64,000 nt of DNA from Trinickia violacea (GTDB taxonomy: Bacteria; Pseudomonadota; Gammaproteobacteria; Burkholderiales; Burkholderiaceae), in NCBI RefSeq assembly GCF_005280735.1, contig NZ_CP040077.1, positions 3,782,001-3,846,000 of the forward strand, in the 5' to 3' direction. The notes under the pieces were generated by a model. That model was given only the letters and a program-made list of their open reading frames with translations. It had not been told where the DNA came from and made no database searches. Both the position numbers and the translations under genes were made by a program. How positions within the stretch are numbered: position 1 is the first letter of the stretch; every line of letters begins with the position of its first letter. Below are positions 53,355 through 62,904 of the stretch, piece after piece.

Positions 53355-55496
53355 CTACTCCATGAAATCCCTGCGCAACGTAAAGAGGAATGTCGTCCCG
53401 TCGCCCTGGCCGGACTCGACCCAGATCCGCCCGCCGTGCTGCTCGACGATGCGCTTGCATAGCGCGAGCCCGATCCCCGTGCCGGGGTACTCGCGGCGGG
53501 TATGCAGACGCTGGAAGATCAGGAAGATCCGCTCGAAGTATTGCGAATCGATGCCGATTCCGTTGTCCTTCACCCACAGCAGCCACATGTCGTCCTGAGA
53601 GCGGGCGCCGACGTGGATTTGCACAGGGCTGTCCGGGCGCCGGAACTTGATGGCGTTGCCCACCAAATTCTGAAACAGCAGCAACAGCTGGGTCGGGAGG
53701 GCCCGGACGACAGGCAGCGCATCGCGGGTCACTCGGGCGCCGGACTCCTGGACCAAGGCACTCAAGTTCTTGAGCGCCTGATCGAGCACCTGCGAGCAGT
53801 CGGTCGGCTGGCGCGCATCGTCCGGCCGCCCCACGCGCGAATAGACGAGCAGGTCGTCGATGAGCGCCTGCATGCGCGTGGCGCCGTCCACCGCGTGCCC
53901 AATGAACTCGTCGGCCCGCGTGTCGAGCTGGCCCTGGTAGCGGCGCTGCAGCAATTGCAACGGCCCCGCCACCGCGCGCAGCGGCTCTTGCAGGTCATGC
54001 GAGGCCACGTACGCGAACTGCTCGAGATCCTCGTTGGAACGCGCCAGCTCCTCGGTCCGCCTGCGCAGGTCCAGCTCGGCGCGCTTTCGCTCGGTGATAT
54101 CGGCGATCGCGCTCAAGACAAACATGCCCTCCGAGGTTTCGATCGGATTGAGGCCGATTTCAATCGGCATCTCGGTGCCGTCGCGGCGCAAGCCGTAAAG
54201 GTCGCGCCCGACTCCCATCGGGCGGCTGTGCGGGGCGTGAAAGAATGCCCCGCGATAAGCGGGATGCTGAGCGCGGAAGCGCTCGGGCACGAGCGTCTCG
54301 ATGCGCTGGCCCATCAGTTCCTCGCGCGCATAGCCGAACATTCTTTCGGCTTGCGAGTTCACCAGCACGATGCGGCCTTCGCTATTCACCATGATCATCG
54401 CGTTGGGCGCGGCTTCCACGGCGAGCCGGAAGCGTTCCTCGGCACGCTCGCGATCGGTGACGTCCTTGAACACCTGGACCGCGCCGACCAGCTTGCCCGT
54501 CGAGTCGAAGCACGGCGCGCCGCTCGCTTCCACATGCGTTTGCTTGCCGTCGGGACCGATCAGCAGGGTGTGGTTCACGAGACCGACGACGCGTTGCTCC
54601 TCGAGCGCGGCGAGCGCCGGATTGGCCGCCCGCTGCCGGTTCGGCCCTTGCAGGAAAGTCAGCACCTCGTCGATCGGCCGGCCCATCGCGGCTTCGCTCG
54701 TCGACCCGGTGAGGTCCTGCGCAACGCGATTGAAAAACGTGACGCGGCCGTCGATGTCCGTTGCCACGACGCCGTCGGCGATCGAGGCGAGCGTCACGTG
54801 CAGCAGCTCTTTCTGTTCGAACAGATTTTCGGCGGCGCTCGCCTCGGACAGCAGCATGCGCCGTGTCACGTATCCGAACGAGACGCACACCAACAGCGTC
54901 AGCGCACCGGACGCGAGCCCGGTCGCGATCGCGAGGTTGCGTGTCCTGACGGCGGCCTCGCGCTGCAAGGCCAGTTCGCGCCGGGCGGACAGCTCCATGT
55001 CGTGTGCAACCACGCGCGCACGGTCCATCACGACCTTGCCGGTGTCGTTCAGCACGATCGCTTGCGCGGCGTCGAAACCGCCCGTTTGACGGGCCGCGAT
55101 GACGGCCGCCAGCTCCGCCTGCTTCGTCGCCAACAGCGAGCGCAGCTCGGTGAGACGCACCTGCTGAAGCGCATCGCCGCTCAGCAGCCCTGCCAGGCGA
55201 TCGAACTGCTGCCCGATATTCGGCAGCGCCGCCGTGTAGGGTTCGAGGTAGCTCGGCCGGCCGGTGATGACGTACCCGCGCTGACCGGTCTCCATATCCT
55301 TGGCCAGCGAGAGCACCTGTTCGAGACCTGCGATGACCTCGTTCGAGCGGGACGCCTCGGCCTCGCTGTCGTAGAGGCGCACCGTGCCGAGCGCGCCGAC
55401 GCCGGCGGTCAGCAGCAATAGAGCGGCCGCGGTCCACAGGCCGATATCGATCCAGCGCGATGCATTTTTCCCCAGCCGCTTGACGACGATGGCCAT
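53355..55496 (-). CDS. CHASE3-PAS-PAS sensor histidine kinase
   Basis: The 713-residue membrane kinase has TM1 (residues 17-38), a CHASE3 periplasmic four-helix domain (about 40-180, with MDRARVVAHDMELSARRELA near its end), TM2 (about 188-210), two PAS domains with PAC (about 228-350 and 358-480), an H box of the phytochrome/Rcp-linked type (FAYVASHDLQEPLRAVAGP) and a HATPase (NLVGNAIKFRRP, VKDNGIGIDSQYF, GTGIGLALCKRIVEQHGG). It sits just before the Rcp1-type regulator, its likely partner. Confidence 0.9.
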   Translation of the reverse strand: MAIVVKRLGKNASRWIDIGLWTAAALLLLTAGVGALGTVRLYDSEAEASRSNEVIAGLEQVLSLAKDMETGQRGYVITGRPSYLEPYTAALPNIGQQFDRLAGLLSGDALQQVRLTELRSLLATKQAELAAVIAARQTGGFDAAQAIVLNDTGKVVMDRARVVAHDMELSARRELALQREAAVRTRNLAIATGLASGALTLLVCVSFGYVTRRMLLSEASAAENLFEQKELLHVTLASIADGVVATDIDGRVTFFNRVAQDLTGSTSEAAMGRPIDEVLTFLQGPNRQRAANPALAALEEQRVVGLVNHTLLIGPDGKQTHVEASGAPCFDSTGKLVGAVQVFKDVTDRERAEERFRLAVEAAPNAMIMVNSEGRIVLVNSQAERMFGYAREELMGQRIETLVPERFRAQHPAYRGAFFHAPHSRPMGVGRDLYGLRRDGTEMPIEIGLNPIETSEGMFVLSAIADITERKRAELDLRRRTEELARSNEDLEQFAYVASHDLQEPLRAVAGPLQLLQRRYQGQLDTRADEFIGHAVDGATRMQALIDDLLVYSRVGRPDDARQPTDCSQVLDQALKNLSALVQESGARVTRDALPVVRALPTQLLLLFQNLVGNAIKFRRPDSPVQIHVGARSQDDMWLLWVKDNGIGIDSQYFERIFLIFQRLHTRREYPGTGIGLALCKRIVEQHGGRIWVESGQGDGTTFLFTLRRDFME

Positions 55497-55644
55497 CTCA
55501 ACTTCCCCCGAGAGCTGGCGTTACAGGCGGACGCATGCGTTGTGCGTGATGCGTTGTGCGTGGCAAGCTTCGATGCTAGGTCGGGCACGCGCGGCCGGAT
55601 ACTGTCATTGTTGGCAGGATGTCTCGACGCAGGCCCCCCCCGTT

Positions 55645-56877
55645 CTAAATGGCGGCTTCCGCCAAGAGATCCGGCAGCCGAATCCGCCAGTCCGCGGCCC
55701 AGCGCGGCAGGTCCTCCGGCGGCATGGGCCGGGCGATGAAAAATCCCTGCGCGATTTCACACGAGGTGGTTCGAACGAACGTCCAATCCTCCGCATTTTC
55801 GACGCCGGTCGCGACCGTTCGGATGCCGAGCCGATTGGCAAGGGCAAGGCTCGCCTCGACGATCGCCCGCTGCGACGCATCGCGCAGCGCGCCTTGCACG
55901 AAGCTCCTGTCGATCTTCAATTCGTCGAACGGCACGTCGCGAAGCTGCGCCAATGAGGACTGGCGAGTGCCGAACTCGTCCATCGAGACGCTCGCCCCCT
56001 TCAGGCGCAGCCTCGTCAAGACATCGAGCGACGCCACGCGGTCGCTCGTGAACCGCGTTTCGGTCACTTCCACGACCAAGTCGGACAGCTCGGCGCCGGC
56101 GCCCTCCGCAATGCGCACGACCGCCTCCGGAAAATGCAGCGTCTTCACGCTGTCCATCGAGCAATTGATGGCGATCTTGAAGTACGGCGAGAACTGCTTC
56201 TTCCACTCGCGCGCGCAAGCGAGCGCCGATTTGAGAAGGCCCTGCGTCAGATCGTCGATGAGCCCGTGCTCCTCGGCCATGCCGATGAAGCAAGCGGGTG
56301 CGATCAAGCCCAGCCTGGGATGCCGCCAGCGAACGAGCGCCTCGGCCCCCACGATGGCGCCCGTTGCCGTTGCGACCTTGGGCTGGTAGTAGTTGACGAT
56401 TTCGCCGTTCGAAATGGCCGCTTTGAGGGCTTCCGGCTCGAAGTCGAACGCACTGCTGTTTTCCGCCTGCCTGCCCACGCTTTGCGGGACGCCGCTCAGG
56501 CACTCCCGCAACTGTTCCTGCGTCAGCGGCTTGGTCAGCGATCCGAGCACGCGCAGCCCTTGGGCCGAAGCGAGCCGCTCGGCGGTTTTCAAGAGCCGCG
56601 GGTTCTCGCCGCTCACCAGCATGAGCGTGCCTTCATAGCGCGCTTTCGCAAGCTGCCGCACGAATTCGATGCCATCCATTTCCGGCATTTGCAGGTCGCT
56701 GCAGACCAGGTCGATCGATTCGCCGCCCGCTTCGAGCATCGCGAGCGCCTCCTGCGCACGCTCGCATGAAAACACCTCTTGGAAACCGAGCTGATTGAGT
56801 TGCCGCGACAGCAGCTTCAAGGCGAACGGCTCGTCGTCGACGATGAGGACCTTGGTGGTGCGCTCGGGCGTGTTCAT
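55645..56877 (-). CDS. Receiver-EAL protein with altered active site
   Basis: The 410-residue protein has an N-terminal receiver (LIVDDEPFALKLLSRQL, Asp in LVCSDLQMPEMDGIEF) and an EAL domain from about residue 145. EALVRW, INCSMDS, EVTETRF and LKIDRSFV are kept. The DDFGTGYSSL loop reads DEFGTRQSSL, and EGVE reads ATGVEN. The family hydrolyses c-di-GMP, but these changes at loop 6 and the substrate metal region may reduce or abolish activity. It overlaps the double-receiver gene upstream by four bases. It resembles the RocR arrangement. Confidence 0.88.
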   Translation of the reverse strand: MNTPERTTKVLIVDDEPFALKLLSRQLNQLGFQEVFSCERAQEALAMLEAGGESIDLVCSDLQMPEMDGIEFVRQLAKARYEGTLMLVSGENPRLLKTAERLASAQGLRVLGSLTKPLTQEQLRECLSGVPQSVGRQAENSSAFDFEPEALKAAISNGEIVNYYQPKVATATGAIVGAEALVRWRHPRLGLIAPACFIGMAEEHGLIDDLTQGLLKSALACAREWKKQFSPYFKIAINCSMDSVKTLHFPEAVVRIAEGAGAELSDLVVEVTETRFTSDRVASLDVLTRLRLKGASVSMDEFGTRQSSLAQLRDVPFDELKIDRSFVQGALRDASQRAIVEASLALANRLGIRTVATGVENAEDWTFVRTTSCEIAQGFFIARPMPPEDLPRWAADWRIRLPDLLAEAAI

Positions 56878-58142
56878 GCTGTCGGCCGGCTGGGGTTGCC
56901 GTTATCGGGCTCTCGCGCCTCGGCGTGGCGCGGCAACGGCGCCACCGATGCGTCCGGACGGGCGGTCATGCCGCCGTCGGGCTGAGACGATCCGTCGACG
57001 CTGCCGGGCAGGAACGTCCTGAGCTTGTCGAGCAGATGCGCGCGATCGAAGGGTTTGACGAGAAAATCCGCGGCGCCGGCCGTCAGGCTTTCCATCACGA
57101 TCGCCTTCTGACTGTGTCCCGTCGTGATGATCACGGGGATCTCGGCGAATTGTTCGACCGCCTTGAGCCGCCGCGTGACTTCGACGCCGTTCAGATCGGG
57201 CAGCTCCACGTCCATGAGCACGAGATCGGGGCGCTGCTTCCACATCATCGCGAGCGCTTCCGTGCCGCTCGCCGCCCACGCCAGATCGACCTTGGCTCCG
57301 GACAGCAGCTTGTGCAGCAGCTTGCGCTGGAAGTCGTCGTCGTCCACGGCGAGGACCACGGGGCGCATGCGTTCGGCGAGCCCGCGCATCGTGCGCGCCG
57401 CCTCGAGTTGCGGCGCGATGGCGCTCGACAAGTCGCCGATGACCCGGCGCAGCGCTTCGACCGACGCCCCCACGGAGCGGAACTGCCGCCGCAATTCGTC
57501 GGCGTTCGGGGCGAGTCCGTTGCCTTCGCCGAGCGCTCCGGCGCCGCGAGCCGATCCGTTCCTGGCGTCAGGCGTCAGACCGAACGCGACGTCCAGCGCA
57601 CGCTCGGCGGCTCGCGCAGCGGCACTCGTGCTGTCGATTTCCTGCGCGAAATGCCGCGTGAACTCGGCCAATTTCGGTTCGAGCGCCGACATGCGCCGCG
57701 CCTGGGCCGCCAGCTGCCCAGGCATTACGGCATCGGGGGCGAGCGGCTCCAGCAAGCGCACGGCGTGATGCACGGCCATTCGCAGCCGAGGCGCGTCGTT
57801 CGTCGCCGGCCAGAACAGCACGTAGTCGTCGAATTGCTGCTTCTTGCACAGGTCGTAGACGCGCCACAGATCGTCCTTGTTGCACAAGATGATCGTCTTG
57901 TGCGGGACGGTGGGGATGACCTTGCTGAGCCGGTACAGGCCGAGGTAGTACCGCTCGGCTTCCACGAGCGTATCGAAGCTCAGAATCAGGATCGACGGCA
58001 GATGCTTCTCGAAGTCCGACACCGCATATTCCGGTTTCGTCGAGGTGTGGACATTGTCGAACTCGTCGCCGAGCAGGCGCGCGACCAGATCGGCGTCGGC
58101 GCTCGCATGGGTTGCCACCAGGATCGAGGGACTGGCTTTCAT
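56874..58142 (-). CDS. Double-receiver response regulator without output domain
   Basis: The 422-residue product has two receiver-like domains. The N-terminal one (residues 5-130, ILVATHASADADLVARLL) has Ser where the phospho-acceptor Asp is expected (SILILSFDTL), so it is degenerate. A helical linker (about 150-285) follows. The C-terminal receiver is complete: VVLAVDDDDFQRKLLHKLL, LVLMDVELPDLNGVEV and DFLVKPFDRAHLL. It begins two bases after the hybrid kinase's stop and overlaps the EAL gene. No DNA-binding or enzymatic output is present, so it likely acts as a relay or adaptor. Confidence 0.88.
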   Translation of the reverse strand: MKASPSILVATHASADADLVARLLGDEFDNVHTSTKPEYAVSDFEKHLPSILILSFDTLVEAERYYLGLYRLSKVIPTVPHKTIILCNKDDLWRVYDLCKKQQFDDYVLFWPATNDAPRLRMAVHHAVRLLEPLAPDAVMPGQLAAQARRMSALEPKLAEFTRHFAQEIDSTSAAARAAERALDVAFGLTPDARNGSARGAGALGEGNGLAPNADELRRQFRSVGASVEALRRVIGDLSSAIAPQLEAARTMRGLAERMRPVVLAVDDDDFQRKLLHKLLSGAKVDLAWAASGTEALAMMWKQRPDLVLMDVELPDLNGVEVTRRLKAVEQFAEIPVIITTGHSQKAIVMESLTAGAADFLVKPFDRAHLLDKLRTFLPGSVDGSSQPDGGMTARPDASVAPLPRHAEAREPDNGNPSRPTA

Positions 58143-58144
58143 CG

Positions 58145-61100
58145 TCACGCTCCTGTCACGGTTTGCAATAGCCGATGCACCTCGTCGCTCACGCCGCTGA
58201 AGGCGGTATCGAACTGAGCAACGAGTTCGGAAAGGGGCTCGGCGTCGCCTTGTCTCGCGACGGTCTCGAGCTCGGCGCAAAGGTCCCCGAAGCCCAGGGC
58301 GCCGATCGAGCGCGACGACGATTTGAGCTTGTGCGCGACGGCGGCGACCTCACGAGGCAAGGCGTCCCGCGCGTGCCGGCGAAGATCGTCCGCCAGGCCG
58401 CCCGCGGAATCCAGATACTCCTTCAGCAGCTCGCCGACGATCTCGGCGTCGTCGCCCACGATGCCCTTCAGGACGCCGAGATCCACCGTCGAGGCCGCGG
58501 ACGCCACGCAAGACGACGGCGCACTCGGAGACTGCAGCGCGTCCGGCGGCACGATCCAGCACTCGAGGACCTGCTGCAGCTGATTCAGCTTCAGCGGCTT
58601 GGTCAGGTAGCCGTCGAAGCCCAGTTGCCTGACCCGGTTGGCTTCTCCCTGAATGGCGTTGGCGGTGAGCGCGACGATCGGCAGGCGCGGATGCTGATGC
58701 TGCTCCTCCTCGCCGCGGATGGCCTGAGCCAGCTGGTAGCCGTCCATGTGCGGCATGTGCAGGTCGGTCAGCAGCAACGCGTAGCGCCCTGGCTGCCACA
58801 TGCGCAAGGCTTCCTTGCCGTGGGACGCGATCTCAGCGGCATAACCGAGCAGCGCAAGCTGTCTCGAGATCACCTTCCGGTTGATCGCGTCGTCTTCCGC
58901 GACAAGGATGATCGCGCCGGCGATATTCGGAGACCGCCGCACGGGCTCAGGCGGAGCGCTGCGTCCGCGCTCGCCCGGCATGCTGCCGGCCGCGTGCCAG
59001 AGCATCCCGCCGCTCGCCATCGCCACCGCATCGAGCAGCGTGCGGCGGCGCAATGCCTGCCTGCCGATGGCAATCACGTTCTCGTCATGAGCGGCGGGCG
59101 CGAGCGTGTACCCGGCCGTGATCAGCACTTGGCTGAACGGCCGGGCCGCGAGCTCGACGCCGAACGATTCCGGCTCGACGCTCCCGCCGCGGCCATCATG
59201 CAGGAGGACGGCCGGCCCGCGCGTGGCCGGCAACTCGCGCCCCGCGAAATCGAGATCGCTCAGCACGCTGGCCGCCGCGCCGGCGCTTTGCAGATAGCTG
59301 ACGATGTCGGCGCTTTCGAAGTCCGGCGACGCGGCCACGAAGCACGTGACTCCGCTCAAATCCGGCAAATTCCGCCGCGCCGGCTGCTCCGGCGCGCGCA
59401 GCAGCGGCAAGCGCACGATGAAGGTGGAGCCGCTGCCGAGTTGGCTCGTCACCGAAATGTCGCCGTTCATCAAGTCCACCAGCCGTCGGCAGATCGCGAG
59501 GCCCAGGCCGGTGCCGCCGAAGCGTCTCGTGGTGGACGCTTCGGCCTGGCTGAATGGGCGGAACAATTTCGCGAGCGCCTCGGGCGACATGCCGATGCCG
59601 TTGTCGCGCACTTCGAAATGCAGTTCGGGCGGCGCGGCCTCGAGCCGTGCCTGAACCCAGACTTGGCCGCGGTCGCTCGCGCGGTTGCCGCAAAACTTGA
59701 TCGCATTGCCGACGAGGTTGTACAGGATCTGACGCAGCCGCGTGTCGTCCGACAGGACGAGGGCCGGCAGGTCCGGCGACACGAACGTGCGCAGCGCGAC
59801 GGCGCGCTGCTCGGCGACCGTGGCGAGCGACATGCACACGCCGTCGATGAGCTCTTCCACGGACAGGGGCGCGTACTCGACTTGCAGCTTGCCCGCCTCG
59901 ATCTTGGAGAAGTCGAGAATGTCGTCGATGAGCTTGAGCAGCGCGTTCGCGGAATCGCGAATCGTGCAGACCATGTCTTTCTGATCGCCGGACAGCTCGG
60001 AGCGGGTCAGCACTTCGATCATGCCGATCACGCCGTTCATTGGCGTGCGGATCTCGTGACTCATCATGGCGAGGAAGGCGCTCTTCGCGCGCGACGCGGC
60101 TTCGGCGTCCGAGCGCGCCTGCTCGATCTGCAGCTGGGCGTTGCGCCTTTCCGTCACGTCGCGCGCGGTCGCATAGGCGGTGCCGTCGGGCAAGACAACG
60201 GCATTCCAGGCGAGCCACCGAACGGAGCCGTCCTTGCAAACGAAGCGGACTTCCAGGTGCTCGATCGGCGCTCCGGAACGGTGCTCTTGAATCGCCTGGC
60301 TCGTGGCTTGCCGATCGCTCGGCACGACGAAATCGATGAACGGACGCGACAGCAGCTCGTCCGCGGTCCACCCCAGCACCTCCGAAAACGCCGGATTGAC
60401 GCGCGTGAAGTAGCCGTCCGGCGAGGTGATGCAGATGAGATCCAAAGAAAGTTCGAAAAGCTGGTCGCGCTGGGCCTCCGCCTGCTTGCGCCGGGTCATG
60501 TCGTGCAGCAGCACGATCGAGCCGGGCTCGCCGTTCTCGTCGTAGGGGACCGCCGTCACTTCCACGAAGATTTTCGATCCATCCAGACGAACCCACGTTT
60601 GCTCCAGCGCTTCGGCTGCGGCGCCTGCTTGCCTCCTCGGCTTGCTCCGGCCGCCGACGCTTGAGAGGTGGTCGAGATGCACGAAATGCTCGAAGCGGGC
60701 GATCGGCTGGCCCAGCAACTCGGCTTCGGACGTCGCACCCAGCGTAGACAGGGCTTTCGGATTGGCAAACGTAACGATGTCGGCGCGCTGTACCAGGACG
60801 GCGTAGGGCGAGCGCTCGATCAACTGGCGATAGCGTCGTTCGCTGTCCACGAGCGCCGCGGCTCGCCGCGAGGTCCGGCGGTCGGTGATCAGGATCAGCG
60901 CGGTGAGCAGGATGGCTGCGGCCAGCAGGAAAGCGCTTCGCGTGCGCCATGCCGACAGATACTCATCGGTCGAATAGCCGACTGCCACCGCGAGCGGAAA
61001 GTCCTTGAGCGTTTGATAGCCGATGACGGTGTCGGCGCCGTCGACGAGCGACCGCATGCGCAACGTGCCGGACGGCGATTGCTGAAGCGCTCGGCGCAGG

Positions 61101-61834
61101 GCGTCGTCGGGCGGCAGCGTCGCGCCGAACGCGTTGCCGCGGCTGGAGCCGGCCCCCCCTGCCCGGACGATGAAATCGTTCGTGCCGAGCACGAGAACGA
61201 GCCCGTTCCTGCCGACGCGCAGCCCTTTGTAGAGCTCGGTGAAGTAAGCGGGGTCGACCGAAACGATCACCACGCCGAGAAAGCTGCCATCGCGGCCGTC
61301 GATGCGCTGCGACAGCTGGAACTGCGCCTTCCCGCTAGTGCGGCCGATCAGCGGCTTGCCGACCACCGGCGCCGTGCTCGGGTCGTGCAAGTGGATTCGG
61401 AAGTTCTCCCGGCCGGAGAGATCGATCGTCTTGAAGCCGGGAAGCGTCGAGGCTCGCAGCACGCCATGCGCGTCGATCACGCCGACTTGCACGAACGCGT
61501 CGAGCTTCAAAATGCCCTCGTCGACAAATTGAGCGAGCGGGATCGCGACCCCGTCGTTGCGCACCTGCATCGCGACGACCGCAGCCACCTGCTCGGCTTC
61601 GCGCAGCACGCGGGCTGTGTTGGCGGACAGCGCATCGGCCAGCGCGGTTGCGCCGGCACGCGCCGTTCGGATTTCGCTGCCGGCGTCCCATGCAATCAGC
61701 GCGCCCAACGCCATCCAAAGCGCCGCGATCACGATCAGGCTCGCCAGCTGAATGCGGGCGAAGCGGCGCCGCAATATCGCGAACGCCTGGCTTGCGCGCC
61801 TGACGAGCGGCAACGGGTTTGGCGTTACGTCCAT
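58145..61834 (-). CDS. Hybrid sensor histidine kinase with Hpt
   Basis: The 1229-residue protein has a TM helix (about 28-50), a periplasmic dCACHE-like sensor (about 60-290, with DLSGRENFRIHLHDPSTAPV and GKAQFQLSQRIDGRDGSFLG), a second TM (about 303-325), two PAS domains, HisKA (AKSAFLAMMSHEIRTPMNGV), HATPase (VRDNGIGMSPEALAKLF, FGGTGLGLAICRRLVD), a degenerate receiver-like spacer, an intact receiver (LLLTDLHMPHMDGYQ) and a C-terminal Hpt (VAAVAHKLKSSSRSIGALG). It can phosphorylate itself, its receiver and its Hpt, then pass the phosphate to the neighbouring regulators. I start at ATG 61834. Confidence 0.9.
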   Translation of the reverse strand: MDVTPNPLPLVRRASQAFAILRRRFARIQLASLIVIAALWMALGALIAWDAGSEIRTARAGATALADALSANTARVLREAEQVAAVVAMQVRNDGVAIPLAQFVDEGILKLDAFVQVGVIDAHGVLRASTLPGFKTIDLSGRENFRIHLHDPSTAPVVGKPLIGRTSGKAQFQLSQRIDGRDGSFLGVVIVSVDPAYFTELYKGLRVGRNGLVLVLGTNDFIVRAGGAGSSRGNAFGATLPPDDALRRALQQSPSGTLRMRSLVDGADTVIGYQTLKDFPLAVAVGYSTDEYLSAWRTRSAFLLAAAILLTALILITDRRTSRRAAALVDSERRYRQLIERSPYAVLVQRADIVTFANPKALSTLGATSEAELLGQPIARFEHFVHLDHLSSVGGRSKPRRQAGAAAEALEQTWVRLDGSKIFVEVTAVPYDENGEPGSIVLLHDMTRRKQAEAQRDQLFELSLDLICITSPDGYFTRVNPAFSEVLGWTADELLSRPFIDFVVPSDRQATSQAIQEHRSGAPIEHLEVRFVCKDGSVRWLAWNAVVLPDGTAYATARDVTERRNAQLQIEQARSDAEAASRAKSAFLAMMSHEIRTPMNGVIGMIEVLTRSELSGDQKDMVCTIRDSANALLKLIDDILDFSKIEAGKLQVEYAPLSVEELIDGVCMSLATVAEQRAVALRTFVSPDLPALVLSDDTRLRQILYNLVGNAIKFCGNRASDRGQVWVQARLEAAPPELHFEVRDNGIGMSPEALAKLFRPFSQAEASTTRRFGGTGLGLAICRRLVDLMNGDISVTSQLGSGSTFIVRLPLLRAPEQPARRNLPDLSGVTCFVAASPDFESADIVSYLQSAGAAASVLSDLDFAGRELPATRGPAVLLHDGRGGSVEPESFGVELAARPFSQVLITAGYTLAPAAHDENVIAIGRQALRRRTLLDAVAMASGGMLWHAAGSMPGERGRSAPPEPVRRSPNIAGAIILVAEDDAINRKVISRQLALLGYAAEIASHGKEALRMWQPGRYALLLTDLHMPHMDGYQLAQAIRGEEEQHQHPRLPIVALTANAIQGEANRVRQLGFDGYLTKPLKLNQLQQVLECWIVPPDALQSPSAPSSCVASAASTVDLGVLKGIVGDDAEIVGELLKEYLDSAGGLADDLRRHARDALPREVAAVAHKLKSSSRSIGALGFGDLCAELETVARQGDAEPLSELVAQFDTAFSGVSDEVHRLLQTVTGA

Positions 61835-62068
61835 AAGCCATGCTCCAGGCCCGTAGGCCGTGAAACGAAAGGCCGGCACGCACGAGCGGGCGCCGTGGCT
61901 GGATTATCGGCGCTGCCCGTCTATTCTTCATACGTATTTTTCCCGACCAGCCCGGAGCTCGGGATGGCCGGTTTGTTGCTTGTGAGATCTCTACGCTTGG
62001 GCGGTGCGGGAAACTCAAGCGCGGGAATCGCCGATGCATGGCTCAATCACGCCCTTGCCCGGCCGCCA
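61835..62068. other. Gap between kinase and small lipoprotein
   Basis: These 234 bases hold the likely promoter of the hybrid kinase, since the phosphorelay is transcribed leftwards from here. No RNA gene is visible. Confidence 0.4.
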
Positions 62069-62383
62069 TCAATTCTTGCCGGCGGTCACCCAGTCCGGAT
62101 GGCAGGTGAAGGTCAACGTCGCCTCATGCGTCTCCATCGCGCCAAAGCCGGACGTGCTCGCCAACTTGGTCGACGCCAGCATGCCGCGCTGCTTGCAGAA
62201 CTCAGCCGCGCGGTCGTTGGCCTGATTCCAGGCCCTGCCCCACGCCAACGACCCTCCCGCAGCCTGAGTGGTGATCACGTAGGTATTGGCCTGCCCCGTG
62301 GGCGTAATGACCGGGCCGCTCGCGCATGCGCCGAGCAGCGCCGCCGCGAAAACAGCCGTAGTGAATTTTGCGTATCTCAGCAT
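62069..62383 (-). CDS. Small exported lipoprotein
   Basis: The 104-residue product starts at ATG 62383 after GGAGCAATGG and has a lipobox ALLGAC with Cys near residue 20. The mature part contains a QANTYVITTQAAGGSLAWGR, then AWNQANDRAAEFCKQRGML and a C-terminal TLTFTCHP, with two cysteines that could form a disulfide. It is like small YgdI/YgdR-type or DUF4156-like envelope proteins, but the family is not certain. It is a monocistronic gene upstream of the kinase. Confidence 0.75.
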   Translation of the reverse strand: MLRYAKFTTAVFAAALLGACASGPVITPTGQANTYVITTQAAGGSLAWGRAWNQANDRAAEFCKQRGMLASTKLASTSGFGAMETHEATLTFTCHPDWVTAGKN

Positions 62384-62594
62384 TCCATTGCTCCGAAAGG
62401 CTGTCGCCCAATGAAGGCAACCGGACCACAGGCGGTCGGCCGATGAGGCGACTGCCGCCGTCAAAGCTAGTCCAGCAGCGTTAAAGAATTGCGAGATAAG
62501 GACGATCCAAACGCATTCAAGTTTCAGAATTTGCAACAGTTCGTTGCATCGTGATGGTCGTGCACGAAGTTTCGATCGATCGCAGCCTAAATAA

Positions 62595-62637
62595 TAAAAA
62601 AGCGCTGCCGATAACCAGACACGGCGCATTTTTTTCG
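62595..62637. terminator. Bidirectional terminator-like hairpin
   Basis: A run of A is followed by AGCGCTGCCG, an 11-base loop, CGGCGC and seven T. GCCG pairs with CGGC, then GC with GC across one bulge. It lies in the space between divergent genes, where no annotated transcript ends. Confidence 0.5.
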
Positions 62638-62830
62638 CGGTCGAACTTACATGCAGAGCACGTACAACTTTTGGCTGGTCGCACTATCGCTTGCCGTTGC
62701 CAACAAGACAGCGGACGATGTCCGCCCCCACTCCGTAGAAACCCGAAATTGAGCCAGGCTCATACCCAACCCCACAAAAAATCCATTCTTCGGGAACCGG
62801 GCTCGACAGCACAATCACAAAACCTGCTTT

Positions 62831-62843
62831 ACCCGTAACGGGT
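62831..62843. promoter_or_regulatory. Palindrome upstream of the betaine-type binding protein
   Basis: ACCCGT-A-ACGGGT is a perfect 13-base palindrome 62 bases before the start codon. It may be an operator, but no matching regulator is in the window. Confidence 0.35.
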
Positions 62844-62904
62844 CAGGGTGCGGTCGGTACAAATACAAGTCCTAGAACGACATTCATATTGGAGACGGTC
62901 AACG

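Noticed and set aside
53502..55421. Plus-strand open frame of 639 codons
   Set aside because: Antisense to the CHASE3-PAS kinase; composition is that of a shadow frame.
58175..60664. Plus-strand open frame of 829 codons
   Set aside because: Antisense to the hybrid kinase, which has an unbroken domain series; the product has no recognisable domain.
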